DNA of 18,886 nucleotides, from positions 1 to 18,886 of the forward strand of contig DATGLL010000184.1 of assembly GCA_035294145.1 (NCBI GenBank), read 5' to 3'. The notes under the pieces were generated by a model. That model had not been told where the DNA came from, made no database searches, and was given only the letters and a program-made list of their open reading frames with translations. Shown one piece after another: positions 1-7,379 of this stretch (position 1 is the stretch's first letter; each line of letters begins with the position of its first letter). A program made the position numbers and the translations under genes. This stretch comes from CADDZO01 sp035294145. Lineage in GTDB: Bacteria; Chloroflexota; Dormibacteria; Dormibacterales; Dormibacteraceae.

Positions 1-175
1 CCCCCGACGGGCCCACCAGGTACACGAACTCCCCCGGCCGAATGTCCAGGTCCAGCCCCGAGAACACCGGCGTCGAGCCGTAACCTGCGACCACCCCCCG
101 GAGTTGAATCGCACCGAGGGGAGCTCGCCCCCCCGACTGCCGTTGCGGGCCGCCACGACGTGCGAAGTCAGGCAT
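1..175 (-). CDS. ABC transporter ATP-binding protein, 5' part only (possibly FtsE)
   Basis: This is the N-terminal 58 codons of an ATP-binding cassette ATPase; the rest lies beyond the left edge. Read on the minus strand it starts ATG at 175 with a strong Shine-Dalgarno AGGAG (184-188) 8 nt upstream. After about 22 residues of basic, Gly-rich leader come the usual ABC opening strand and A-loop region (IQLRGVVAGYGSTPVFSGL), then DIRPGEFVYLVGPSG, which runs into the Walker A loop that binds ATP. The phrase GEFVYLVGPSG is typical of FtsE, the cytoplasmic ATPase of the FtsEX divisome complex, but LolD/MacB-type exporter ATPases look much the same here. The Walker B, signature and H-loop parts are not in the window, so the substrate cannot be named. 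About 800 bp of apparently gene-free DNA separates it from the next gene upstream. Confidence 0.85.
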   Translation of the reverse strand, partial: MPDFARRGGPQRQSGGRAPLGAIQLRGVVAGYGSTPVFSGLDLDIRPGEFVYLVGPSG

Positions 176-976
176 GGATGAATCTCCTCAGCCCCGGTCT
201 ACCCCCCATGGACTCTGCCGTCCGCGAGGATAGCGCACCGGCCCTCGCTTTGCCACCGTTGCTCCAGGCCGGGCGCCTGTCGCCGCTTGGCGGATGGGAG
301 CGAGGGATGGCAACAGGGTCGGTCCGTGGTGGGCAACCGGGCCGGTCGCCCTAGGGGCCGGAGGGCGACGCTGATCCCGTGGCTGCCGGCGATCCCCGGG
401 CGGCTCGTCGGTGGCCAGCCGGCGTCCGGGCCATCCCGTCCTGGAGCCCGTCAAGGGGGTCGAGCGGGTAGCGCTCCACGGCTGCTCATCCGTCACTCGC
501 CTCGCCCAGGTGCCGGTGAGGTCGGAGGGCTGGCTCAGCCCGGCGCTCTGGGCTCCCGCCGCGCCGGCCCCTTTTCGCCGTGGCGACGCAGCTCCGCCGG
601 CTCACCAGCCGCCAGTCGCCACAACCCTCGGGTGGGGCTGGGTCGGAGCGGCGGACGATGGCGGGTGGGCGGAGGATTGCTTCGGGGTGGGCCGGTGCGA
701 GGAGATCGGGCTCGTCACGGGCGGGCAGGACGCGATCATGGCCCGGTCACACGGTTCGGGTGGATACCACCTCGCCCTGGCGGAGCCGCCGGCGCGCTTG
801 GTGCTTCCGGGTTGCAGCCTCTGCCCGCCACTCTTCCGGCTAACGATGCCTTCCTGGTCCGACCGTACGGACGCACGGTGAGGACCTTGGGCTGGCTCCG
901 GCAGCGGGGAGGCGACGCGCCGAGCTGGGACGAGCCCATGGCGTCGGCACGTCGCCGGATCGCGCGGATGTGACGC
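176..976. other. Intergenic stretch without a supported gene (about 800 bp)
   Basis: It lies between two minus-strand genes. Open frames exist on both strands, but all are Arg/Pro/Gly-rich with no recognisable domain, as expected of chance frames in GC-rich DNA. The only structures noted are a perfect 6-bp inverted repeat with a 3-nt loop (GGGCTG at 527-532, CAGCCC at 536-541) and an imperfect pair of arms near 242-249 and 299-306. I see no RNA gene and no transposase fragment. A decayed gene is possible but cannot be shown. Confidence 0.5.
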
Positions 977-2695
977 TCAGGTGGTCGGCAGTCGCACGTC
1001 GAGGACGGCGCATCCGCCGCAATCGACCGTCTCCAAGGCCCAGGCCAGGGCCTCGCCTAGGTCGGCGGGTGACTCCACCACGGCCCCATCGCCGCCACAG
1101 GCTCGTGCCAGCAGGGTGTGGTCGAGGCTCGGCTGGAGTTCGGTCTCCGGGAAGTCGTTGTGATGAGCCGCGGCTCCCTCTGGATACAGGTTCATCACGG
1201 GAAGTCGGGAGGCCCGGTAGGAGCCGTTGTTCAGCACCACGGCTACGAAGGGGGCGCCTGCTCGCCGGGCGGACCACAGGGCTGCGTTGGGGACCGCGAA
1301 CTGGAAGCTGCCATCGCCGCAGACCGCGATCACCGGGGCCTCGGGCTTCGCCAACCTGGCTCCCAGGGCTCCCCCTACCGCCCAGCCTAGGCTGGGCGCG
1401 CTAGAGGAGAAGTAGCGCCCCGGCTCCCGACCGATCTGCCTGACCAGCGCGGAGCGGTTGGTTACCGCCTCCTCGAGTACCACCGCTTCCCGAGGGAGGG
1501 ATCGAGCCAGAGCCGCTAGGGCCACGTCGGCCGCGTCCTCGGGTCGGTCCGAGCTCGCCCGCCGGCGCCAACCGTCGCGCACCTCGGCCAGCTCGGCCGT
1601 GACCCGTTCCCGTCGGGCCTCCCAACGGCGGCGCTGCTCGGGAGTGACGAGGCCCTCCAGCACATGCTCCAGCGCGGGCAGCGCCAGCCGGGTATCCGCC
1701 ATGACCGCGAGGTCGATGGGGAACGCCCAGGTCGGCATGCTCGGTTTGACCGGGTCGATGTCGATCTGCAAGATGGTGGCCTCGGCCGGGGGTGAGACGA
1801 AGGCGGGGATCCAGGGCACCTCTACGTCCAGAAGCAGGATGACGTCAGCCCGCCGTAGCAGCTCCTCGTGGGTGCCGGCGTAGAGGGGATGGTCGGATGG
1901 GAAGTTGAGACGGTCGCGCTGGTCGATGACCGGGGCCCCCAGGAGGTCGGCCAGCCGGACCAGGGTAGCGACGTTCTCGGGGTGGGCGCCGGTTCGAGCG
2001 GTGACGATCACCGGCCGCTCGGCCCCCGCCAACCGCTCTGCCAGCTCGGCTAGAGCCGTGGGGTCGGGGGCGGGCGGTGAGGGCGGCCGCAATTGGCAAG
2101 GGGAAGGCCCAGCCGGGTCCATCAGCGCCTCACGCGGGAGCATGACGTAGGCCATGCCTTGAGGGGAGGTCTGGGCGACCTGGAAGGCGCGGCGGACGAT
2201 GGTGCCGAGTTCCCGACCCCGTGGGACCTCCATGCTCCACTTACCGTAGGCGCGCATGACCGCCGGCTGGTCGAGTTGCTCCTGCGGCCAGTGGATGGTC
2301 GCATCGCGGTGGCCGGGGATGTCGGTCCGTACCGTGTACGGGGCGCGGCCTGCGAACACCACCACTGGGATGCGGTTCCGTTGGGCGTTGTGGAGCGAGC
2401 CTCCGAGGTTGAGGGTCCCTGCGTCGACGTGCACCATCACCGCCTGTGGGCGGCCGGTCACCATGTGGTGGGCGATGGCCGAGGAGAGGGCGACATGCTC
2501 GTGCACGCACAGCACCGATTGGGGATGCGGGGCCCTCGCTGCTCGGGCCGCGGCCAGGGCCTCCTGGATGGGGGCGGTGTCGGTGCCAGGATTCATGAAC
2601 AAGTGCGTCACTCCCTCGTCGGCGAGCAGCTCGATGAGCTGGCGGGCCGCGTCGCTCGACGAGAGCTGGTCCTTGGACGTCGCGTTGCTCGACAT
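977..2695 (-). CDS. Thiamine pyrophosphate-dependent enzyme, acetolactate synthase-like
   Basis: This is a 572-residue, three-domain TPP enzyme of the acetolactate synthase / benzoylformate decarboxylase superfamily. The N-terminal Pyr domain carries the conserved glutamate (E66 in VLCVHEHVAL) that activates the cofactor. The middle domain spans roughly residues 212-345. The C-terminal PP domain has the metal/TPP motif GDG (460-462) followed by NN (489-490), the expected spacing. The start is chosen at the second of two tandem ATGs (2695), because GGAGG (2703-2707 on the plus strand as CCTCC) sits 7 nt upstream; a longer frame to 2737 has no better signal. Substrate specificity is not evident. 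It lacks a neighbouring ilvN or ilvC, so it is unlikely to be the biosynthetic IlvB and is more likely a catabolic or uncharacterised 2-oxoacid decarboxylase/lyase. It is transcribed divergently from ligB across a long palindrome. Confidence 0.88.
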   Translation of the reverse strand: MSSNATSKDQLSSSDAARQLIELLADEGVTHLFMNPGTDTAPIQEALAAARAARAPHPQSVLCVHEHVALSSAIAHHMVTGRPQAVMVHVDAGTLNLGGSLHNAQRNRIPVVVFAGRAPYTVRTDIPGHRDATIHWPQEQLDQPAVMRAYGKWSMEVPRGRELGTIVRRAFQVAQTSPQGMAYVMLPREALMDPAGPSPCQLRPPSPPAPDPTALAELAERLAGAERPVIVTARTGAHPENVATLVRLADLLGAPVIDQRDRLNFPSDHPLYAGTHEELLRRADVILLLDVEVPWIPAFVSPPAEATILQIDIDPVKPSMPTWAFPIDLAVMADTRLALPALEHVLEGLVTPEQRRRWEARRERVTAELAEVRDGWRRRASSDRPEDAADVALAALARSLPREAVVLEEAVTNRSALVRQIGREPGRYFSSSAPSLGWAVGGALGARLAKPEAPVIAVCGDGSFQFAVPNAALWSARRAGAPFVAVVLNNGSYRASRLPVMNLYPEGAAAHHNDFPETELQPSLDHTLLARACGGDGAVVESPADLGEALAWALETVDCGGCAVLDVRLPTT

Positions 2696-2737
2696 CATCG
2701 TCCCTCCTCGGGTCTGGCGATCACCACTCGTCACCAT

Positions 2738-2776
2738 GATGGGGAAATCCGGGTCAGCTGTTGACCCTTCCCCATC
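2738..2776. promoter_or_regulatory. Long two-part inverted repeat, candidate operator or 5'-UTR hairpin
   Basis: The outer arms GATGGGGAA (2738-2746) and TTCCCCATC (2768-2776) are perfect 9-bp complements. The inner arms GGGTCA (2751-2756) and TGACCC (2762-2767) are perfect 6-bp complements around a 5-nt centre GCTGT. The only asymmetry is a 4-nt insertion (2747-2750) on one side. It lies about 43 bp upstream of the TPP-enzyme start and 150 bp upstream of the ligB start, between divergent genes, so neither gene needs a terminator here. An operator for a dimeric repressor, or a hairpin in the TPP-enzyme leader, both fit. Confidence 0.55.
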
Positions 2777-2913
2777 GATGGAGGGGAGAGCACCGGCCCG
2801 GTCGACGGGAAGGCCGTGGTCGTGACCCGCTTGCTCTTCGGCCTCCAGCTGGATCTTGGGCGATGGTCGTCGGAAGTGGAGTAGCGGGGCTGCTCATCGA
2901 CTCGGTCGCCGAG

Positions 2914-2919
2914 CACAAT
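2914..2919 (+). promoter_or_regulatory. Possible -10 hexamer for leaderless ligB
   Basis: CACAAT resembles an actinobacterial -10 box (TANNNT-like) and ends 8 nt before the proposed GTG start of ligB at 2928, the usual distance for leaderless transcripts. No convincing -35 box is visible. Confidence 0.3.
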
Positions 2920-2927
2920 GCGGTGAG

Positions 2928-4463
2928 GTGCTACTGGGTGACCTCGTCATGGTGTCGCGGGCAGTGGCAGGCTCGCCTGCACGTGGGGACAAGGTGGAGC
3001 GGCTCGCCGCCTGCCTCCGGCACTTGCCGCCCGCAGAGGTCGCGGTGGCGGTCGCCTTCCTCTCCGGCGAGGCTCGCCAGCGCCAGGTGGGGGTGGGCCC
3101 GATCGCTCTGCGTGACCTGCCCCCTGCGACCGTGACTCCAACCCTCACGCTCTCCCAGGTCGACGCCACCTTGGCGGCGCTGGCGGCCTGCAACGGGCCT
3201 GGGGCCCAGCGCGAGCGACGGCGGCTGTTGGGGGAGATGATGGGACAGGCCACATTCGAGGAGCAGCGCTTCCTCTGCGCCCTCCTCCTGGGGGAGCTAC
3301 GACAGGGGGCCCTTGAGGGAGTGATGATGGAGGCGGTCGCACGGGCTGCCTCGGCGCCGGCTGGGCTGGTGCGACGGGCCCTGATGCTGTGTGGCGACCT
3401 CGGCCGAGTGGCGGAGGTCGCGTTGGACCGGGGGGAAGAGGGGCTGCGCTCCTTCCGGCTTGAGGTCGGCCGGCCCTTGCTCCCCATGCTGGCCCAGACG
3501 GCCTTCGGGGTGGCGGCAGCGTTGGAGCGCCTGCGCCCGGCCGCCTTCGAGTGGAAGCTGGATGGCGTGCGGATCCAGGTGCACCGCCAGGGCCAGGAGG
3601 TCCGGGTGTTCACCCGAAGCCTGGAGGACGTCACCGTCCGCGTCCCGGAGCTGGTGGAGATGGCCAGGGCGCTACCAGTCGATGCGGCAGTGCTCGATGG
3701 TGAGGCCATCGCCCTGCGCAAGGACGGCCGTCCCCACCCCTTCCAGGTGACCGCGGGTCGTGTCACCAGCCAGCTGGACGTCAGGCGGTTGCGTGCGTCG
3801 TTGCCCTTGACCCCGTTCCTGTTCGACGTGCTGCACCTTGATGGTGAGGATCTGATCGATCGGCCTGCCGCGGAGCGTCAGCACGCGCTGGCGGTGGCGG
3901 TGCCATCGGCGCTTCGCGTGCCCCGCCTGGTCACCAATCACCTCGGAGCGGCTACCGAGTTCCTTGAGGATGCCCTGGAGCGCGGTCACGAAGGGGTGGT
4001 GGCCAAGTCGCTCACGGCTCCCTACGAGGCCGGACGTCGGGGGGCAAGCTGGCTTAAGGTCAAGCCGCATCACACGCTCGACCTGGTCGTCCTTGCGGCC
4101 GAGTGGGGGCACGGCCGGCGCCGGGGGCTCCTCTCCAACCTCCACCTCGGGGCACGCGATCCGCTCGCCTCCAGCTTCGTCATGCTCGGGAAGACGTTCA
4201 AAGGACTGACCGACGAGATGCTTGCTTGGCAGACCCGGCGCCTCTTGGAGCTTGAGGTCGATCGGGACGCCTGGACCGTCTACGTGCGTCCCGAGCTGGT
4301 GGTCGAGGTGGCGTTCGACGGGGTGCAGCGGAGCCCGCGCTACCCCGGCGGCCTGGCCCTTCGCTTTGCCAGGGTCCTCCGTCATCGGCCCGACAAGCTG
4401 CCGCAGGAAGCGGACACCATCGACCGCGTACGTGCCATCCATCTGCAGTCTGCAGCCCCTTGA
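2928..4463 (+). CDS. ligB: ATP-dependent DNA ligase LigB
   Basis: This 511-residue ATP-dependent DNA ligase seals nicks through an enzyme-AMP intermediate. It matches the actinobacterial LigB / archaeal ligase architecture: an N-terminal DNA-binding domain (about 1-180), a nucleotidyltransferase domain and a C-terminal OB fold. Motif I is EWKLDG with the adenylated lysine at about residue 210. Motifs III and IIIa are VLDGEAIAL and FLFDVLHLDGEDL, motif IV is EGVVAKS and motif V is WLKVKP; all key residues are present. The frame opens further upstream at 2856, but by recollection of the Mycobacterium LigB N-terminus (a hydrophobic MLLHDV-like opening, about 507 residues) the GTG at 2928 (VLLGDLV) is preferred; ATG 2949 is an alternative. 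It is followed 12 bp later by an antiporter gene, probably co-transcribed. In bacteria LigB is accessory to the NAD-dependent LigA and its role is probably repair. Confidence 0.93.
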   Translation: MLLGDLVMVSRAVAGSPARGDKVERLAACLRHLPPAEVAVAVAFLSGEARQRQVGVGPIALRDLPPATVTPTLTLSQVDATLAALAACNGPGAQRERRRLLGEMMGQATFEEQRFLCALLLGELRQGALEGVMMEAVARAASAPAGLVRRALMLCGDLGRVAEVALDRGEEGLRSFRLEVGRPLLPMLAQTAFGVAAALERLRPAAFEWKLDGVRIQVHRQGQEVRVFTRSLEDVTVRVPELVEMARALPVDAAVLDGEAIALRKDGRPHPFQVTAGRVTSQLDVRRLRASLPLTPFLFDVLHLDGEDLIDRPAAERQHALAVAVPSALRVPRLVTNHLGAATEFLEDALERGHEGVVAKSLTAPYEAGRRGASWLKVKPHHTLDLVVLAAEWGHGRRRGLLSNLHLGARDPLASSFVMLGKTFKGLTDEMLAWQTRRLLELEVDRDAWTVYVRPELVVEVAFDGVQRSPRYPGGLALRFARVLRHRPDKLPQEADTIDRVRAIHLQSAAP

Positions 4464-4475
4464 GCCGGCGCCCCC

Positions 4476-5684
4476 GTGATCCAGGCGCAGGTCACCGCGT
4501 TCGTCGTTCTGCTTCTCACCGCGGCCGCGCTGGCCACGTTCGCCCGTGGTCTGCCAGTGCCTTACGTGACCCAACTGGCGGTGCTTGGGGCCGTGGCCTC
4601 CCCGCTGCTCGCCGGGCGGGTTCCCCAGCTGGACCGTGCCCTCATCCTCTTCGTCGTCTTGCCTGGCCTCCTCTTCGAGGCCGCCTTTAACCTCGACTGG
4701 CGTCACCTGCGCGACAACCTGCTGGCGGTGGTGTTGCTGGCGACGGTCGGCGTGGCCGTGACCATGGCCGTGGTGGGCGCGTTGGGTCACATCGCTTTGG
4801 ATCTCCCGCTGGAGGCGGCGGTGCTTTTCGGCGCGGCGGTGGCTGCCACCGATCCGGTGGCGGTGGTGGCCACGTTCCGGCGGCTCCGAGTGCCCAGCCG
4901 ACTTTCCAACTTGATCGAGGCTGAGAGCTTGCTCAACGACGGGACCGGCGTGGTCGCCTTCTCCGTTGCCCTCGGTGGGCTGAGCTTGGAAGGTGGGGTG
5001 ATCAGCTCGATTGGCTGGGTGCTGCTGGACTTTGTGCGGCTGGCCTTGGGCGGGGTGGCGTTGGGGCTGACGCTGGGCTTTGTCCTCTCTCGCCTGATCG
5101 GCTACGTCGACGATCCCCAGGTGGAGATGACCCTGACCGTCGCGCTGGCCTACGGCGGCTATCTCCTGGGCGAGGCGGCTCACGTGTCCGGCATCCTCTG
5201 TGTGGTGGCTGCTGGTGTCGTGCTTGGCAACTACGGTCGGCCTCGGGCCATGTCCAAGCGAACGCAGCAGCATGTCTCCGTGCTGTGGGGCTACGTTGCC
5301 TTCTTGCTTAACTCGGCGATCTTCCTGCTCATCGGGGCTGAGGTCCCGTGGTCGGTCCTGGCTGCGAACCTGTACGCGGTGGTGGCGGGCAGCGCCCTCG
5401 TCCTGCTCGCCAGGGCGGCCGTCGTGTACACGCTGTTGGCGGTCCTCCACCCCTTGGGCAGACCCATCAGCTGGCGCTGGCAGCACCTACTGGTGTGGGG
5501 AGGGTTGCGTGGCACCGTCGCTATCGCGCTACTCCTCAGCCTGCCCGCCGGCGACAGCACCTTGCTTCAGGTTCGAGCGATGGTCTATGGAGTGGTTCTG
5601 GCCTCCATCCTCCTCCAGGGGGCGACCATCGGAGTTGTCACCCGTGCCCTGCTCCCGCGAACGCACGCTGAGCATGGGCGATGA
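4476..5684 (+). CDS. CPA1-family Na+/H+ (cation/proton) antiporter, NhaP-like
   Basis: This 402-residue polytopic membrane protein is hydrophobic along nearly its whole length, with about 11-13 predicted transmembrane segments. It carries the CPA1 signatures. ATDPVAVV has the ion-binding Asp126-Pro127, IEAESLLNDGTG has Asn154-Asp155 and the conserved glutamates, and WGGLRGTVAIAL (341-352) has the structurally important Arg345. The family exchanges protons for Na+ or K+ across the cytoplasmic membrane for pH and salt homeostasis. The start is a GTG 12 bp after the ligB stop with no clear Shine-Dalgarno, suggesting translation from a shared ligB transcript. The C-terminus ends soon after the last helix, so the large cytoplasmic regulatory tail of some NhaP proteins is missing. 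The ion cannot be read from the sequence. Confidence 0.92.
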   Translation: MIQAQVTAFVVLLLTAAALATFARGLPVPYVTQLAVLGAVASPLLAGRVPQLDRALILFVVLPGLLFEAAFNLDWRHLRDNLLAVVLLATVGVAVTMAVVGALGHIALDLPLEAAVLFGAAVAATDPVAVVATFRRLRVPSRLSNLIEAESLLNDGTGVVAFSVALGGLSLEGGVISSIGWVLLDFVRLALGGVALGLTLGFVLSRLIGYVDDPQVEMTLTVALAYGGYLLGEAAHVSGILCVVAAGVVLGNYGRPRAMSKRTQQHVSVLWGYVAFLLNSAIFLLIGAEVPWSVLAANLYAVVAGSALVLLARAAVVYTLLAVLHPLGRPISWRWQHLLVWGGLRGTVAIALLLSLPAGDSTLLQVRAMVYGVVLASILLQGATIGVVTRALLPRTHAEHGR

Positions 5685-5815
5685 GATCCGACCCAGTGGT
5701 CGACGATGGCGACGGCCGCAGGGGTGGGGCGTGGCTTGGTGGGCAGGTCCATGTCGGCAGTTGCCCGTCCCGGGTTGGGTGCGCTTAGGCGCGGGAGAGG
5801 GTATCAGCACGGCAC

Positions 5816-5848
5816 CGGGCTGGGCCTGGGGATCAGCGGCCCAGCCCG
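5816..5848. terminator. Bidirectional hairpin, 11-bp stem
   Basis: CGGGCTGGGCC (5816-5826) and GGCCCAGCCCG (5838-5848) are perfect complements around an 11-nt loop. There is no U-tract, common in GC-rich actinobacteria. The hairpin lies 131 bp beyond the antiporter stop. On the other strand the stop codon of the gene ending at 5833 falls in the loop, so it could end transcription from both sides. Confidence 0.5.
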
Positions 5849-6390
5849 CTCCTCCTCGTGGCCCTCGTGACCACGGGGTGAGGAGGCGAACTCCTCCGGC
5901 AGGCTCCGTCCTTGGGGGCATCGGAACCCTCGTAAGGGTTGGGTGCAGGGCGCGGCGTCGCCTCTCGGGCGGCGTTGAGCATGAGTTGGTTAGCGTGTCT
6001 CCAGGCCGGCCATTGCCAGGGCCGTTCTGGAGCCTCTAGGGCCAGGATCAGTGCCGCCAACCTGAAGTCGGATTGGCATCTCTCGCTGGCGCCGCTTGCC
6101 CAGCGGCGGAGGTTCATCCCCGGCCATCTGCTGGCGACCTCCGACGTATCAACCGGTGTGCCCTTAGCCCTCCACCGCGGCTCGTCCGCGGCCATGCTCG
6201 TGTCCTTCACGGTCGTGGTTACGAAGCTCGGGCCGGTCTCGGCAAGCCGTGGGATCCCGACAGTTGGGATGAACAGCGGGCCCTCCCCGATGGTCGCCGA
6301 GGGTGGTGGGACATGGAGGAGCGATGCCTCTATCGGCCCTGATCCCGAGCCAGGGCTCGACGGTTCGCTACCAACTTCTAGCTCGGCCAT
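5833..6390 (-). CDS. Hypothetical protein (tentative, 185 aa)
   Basis: I do not recognise this protein. From ATG 6390 it would be 185 residues: an acidic, Ser/Pro-rich N-terminus (MAELEVGSEPSSPGSGSG), a middle section, a Trp/Arg/Leu-rich segment at about residues 88-130 (including ASRWPGMNLRRWASG and RLAALILALEAPERPWQW) that looks like folded protein, and a basic, Pro-rich tail. In its favour: mostly G/C third codon positions, a strong hairpin at its stop codon, and a 156-bp divergent gap to the next gene. Against: no Shine-Dalgarno before 6390, an open frame also on the opposite strand, and no known domain. The minus frame stays open upstream to 6972, but that part overlaps the better-supported plus-strand gene. 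Confidence 0.38.
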   Translation of the reverse strand: MAELEVGSEPSSPGSGSGPIEASLLHVPPPSATIGEGPLFIPTVGIPRLAETGPSFVTTTVKDTSMAADEPRWRAKGTPVDTSEVASRWPGMNLRRWASGASERCQSDFRLAALILALEAPERPWQWPAWRHANQLMLNAAREATPRPAPNPYEGSDAPKDGACRRSSPPHPVVTRATRRSGLGR

Positions 6391-6428
6391 CTTCCAATCG
6401 GGCAGAGAATGAGGTCGGACCTTCCTGT

Positions 6429-6442
6429 CCACATACTTGTGG
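6429..6442. promoter_or_regulatory. Short inverted repeat in the divergent gap
   Basis: CCACA (6429-6433) and TGTGG (6438-6442) are perfect complements around TACT. It lies between the start of the tentative minus-strand gene (6390) and the plus-strand gene (6547). An operator role is conjecture. Confidence 0.25.
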
Positions 6443-6487
6443 CGAAGCTGAGGGCCATGCCTGCCAGTGGTTTGCCCTACGATGTAG

Positions 6488-6504
6488 TCGGTCGGTTTGA
6501 CCGA
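6488..6504. promoter_or_regulatory. Inverted repeat upstream of the 6547 gene, candidate operator
   Basis: TCGGTC (6488-6493) and GACCGA (6499-6504) are perfect 6-bp arms around GGTTT. It starts 4 bp after a possible -10 hexamer TACGAT (6478-6483) and lies 43 bp before the start codon, so a bound protein or a leader hairpin here could control the gene. No convincing -35 box was found. Confidence 0.35.
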
Positions 6505-6546
6505 TGGTGCGAGATTGTTGCCTCGTGGCGTCAGGAGAACGTTCAG

Positions 6547-6912
6547 ATGGCAGTGAGTCGAAGATCTCCCAAGACTCTCCGGATCGATGATCTGCGTCAG
6601 CACCTCGGCGACGAGGCTGTCGAGAAGCTGATCCGTGAGATCAAAGGTGGCCCTGGCCGCAGGAGCGTGGGGGCCGCGAAGGTCACACGGGAGCAGCTCG
6701 ATCGGACGCTGGCGTTGGTCAATGGCCAAGCGGTGGGCGATGCCCGTCGGGCCTGGATCGGCACGGTTCCGGTGTTCCGGTTGTACTTCAGCGAGAGCGC
6801 CCAGCGCCGTCGCTTCCTTAACGAGTGGGCGCAGAAGCTGCGTGATTCCCTCCCGGAGCAGGCCCCGCGACGTCCTGGACGGCCGCGCGGGAACGGCGTT
6901 GTCGAGGCCTGA
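6547..6912 (+). CDS. Small basic hypothetical protein with AT-hook-like tail (121 aa)
   Basis: The protein has 121 residues. The start ATG 6547 is chosen because AGGAG (6533-6537) lies 9 nt upstream; the open frame continues to 6409 without a better start. The sequence begins MAVSRRSPKTLRIDDLRQHL, is charged and probably mostly helical, has a central hydrophobic patch (WIGTVPVFRLYF) and a long basic helix (QRRRFLNEWAQKLRD). It ends with PRRPGRPRGN, resembling an AT-hook (GRP core in a basic setting) that binds the DNA minor groove. I know of no family for it; a nucleic-acid-binding role is inference from charge and the tail only. It reads away from the tentative gene at 5833-6390 and towards the hibernation-factor gene, with an 11-bp hairpin 16 bp after its stop. 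Confidence 0.7.
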   Translation: MAVSRRSPKTLRIDDLRQHLGDEAVEKLIREIKGGPGRRSVGAAKVTREQLDRTLALVNGQAVGDARRAWIGTVPVFRLYFSESAQRRRFLNEWAQKLRDSLPEQAPRRPGRPRGNGVVEA

Positions 6913-6928
6913 CCAGCGCTCCTTGTAG

Positions 6929-6964
6929 CGGGACGGTTCGGATCCGAGTCCCTGAACCGTCCCG
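6929..6964. terminator. Hairpin terminator, 11-bp stem, between convergent genes
   Basis: CGGGACGGTTC (6929-6939) and GAACCGTCCCG (6954-6964) are perfect complements around a 14-nt loop. It begins 16 bp after the stop of the 6547 gene and lies 100 bp beyond the stop of the convergent gene ending at 7065. There is no U-tract. Confidence 0.6.
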
Positions 6965-7064
6965 TGACCCATCTGGCCTCGGCCTGGACCCTGCTTGGAG
7001 GCATGACGTGCTGGGGCGCTCGTCCGGTGGCGCCTCCGGCTACCCTCCCGTGCAAGACCAGGGA

Positions 7065-7379
7065 TCAGGGGTGGGACTTCAGCTGTTCCTTGAGCTTCAA
7101 GATCCCTCGGTCTAGCGTCTCCAGCACCCGATCGACGACCTGCGCGAGGTCTCGACCGCTCTCGGTCACGCGAATGGACGGCAGGTGCGGTGCCGTCCCA
7201 CGCATCGTGACCTCGACCACGTGTATCGGCTTCTCGCTGCGTCTGGCCTCTTGGTTGAACTCCACCTCTGCCTCGACCAGGAGGTCCAGGTGTCGGCCGA
7301 GATGGGCCAGCCCTCGCTCGATCTCCCGGCGTATGGGCGCTGACGCGCTTCCGTACCGGTCGCGAATGATGGTTCTCAT
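7065..7379 (-). CDS. Short ribosome hibernation-promoting factor (HPF/RaiA domain)
   Basis: This 104-residue protein fits the sigma-54-modulation / S30EA ribosomal domain. Two amphipathic helices (about 13-30 and 80-100) flank beta strands including LLVEAEVEFN and HVVEVTMRG, and the C-terminal helix ends in the usual basic run (LETLDRGILKLKEQLKSH). Such proteins sit on the 30S decoding centre in resting cells and block translation. The actinobacterial norm is a long HPF (above 200 residues) with a C-terminal dimerisation domain that pairs ribosomes into 100S particles. That domain is absent here, so this resembles the short HPF/YfiA type and may inactivate 70S ribosomes without dimerising them. 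ATG 7379 is the only plausible start, with only a weak GAAG upstream. It is convergent with the gene ending at 6912. Confidence 0.75.
   Translation of the reverse strand: MRTIIRDRYGSASAPIRREIERGLAHLGRHLDLLVEAEVEFNQEARRSEKPIHVVEVTMRGTAPHLPSIRVTESGRDLAQVVDRVLETLDRGILKLKEQLKSHP

Noticed and set aside
287..973. A 228-codon plus-strand open frame near the left edge
   Set aside because: Its composition is extreme in Gly/Arg/Pro, no domain or ribosome site is seen, and competing frames cover it on both strands.
977..2695. Naming the TPP enzyme ilvB
   Set aside because: No ilvN or ilvC neighbour is present, and the N-terminal motif surroundings (HEHVALSSAIAHHMV) differ from the HEQGAAHMADGYAR type of biosynthetic acetolactate synthase.
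2738..2776. TPP riboswitch upstream of the TPP-dependent enzyme
   Set aside because: The palindrome is a simple hairpin; the conserved THI-box sequences (CUGAGA and related) and multi-stem layout are absent, and such enzymes are not usual targets.
3672..5486. A 604-codon minus-strand open frame
   Set aside because: It is antisense to the well-supported ligB and antiporter genes, and its peptide (Gln/His/Arg/Gly-rich) is a shadow of their codon pattern.
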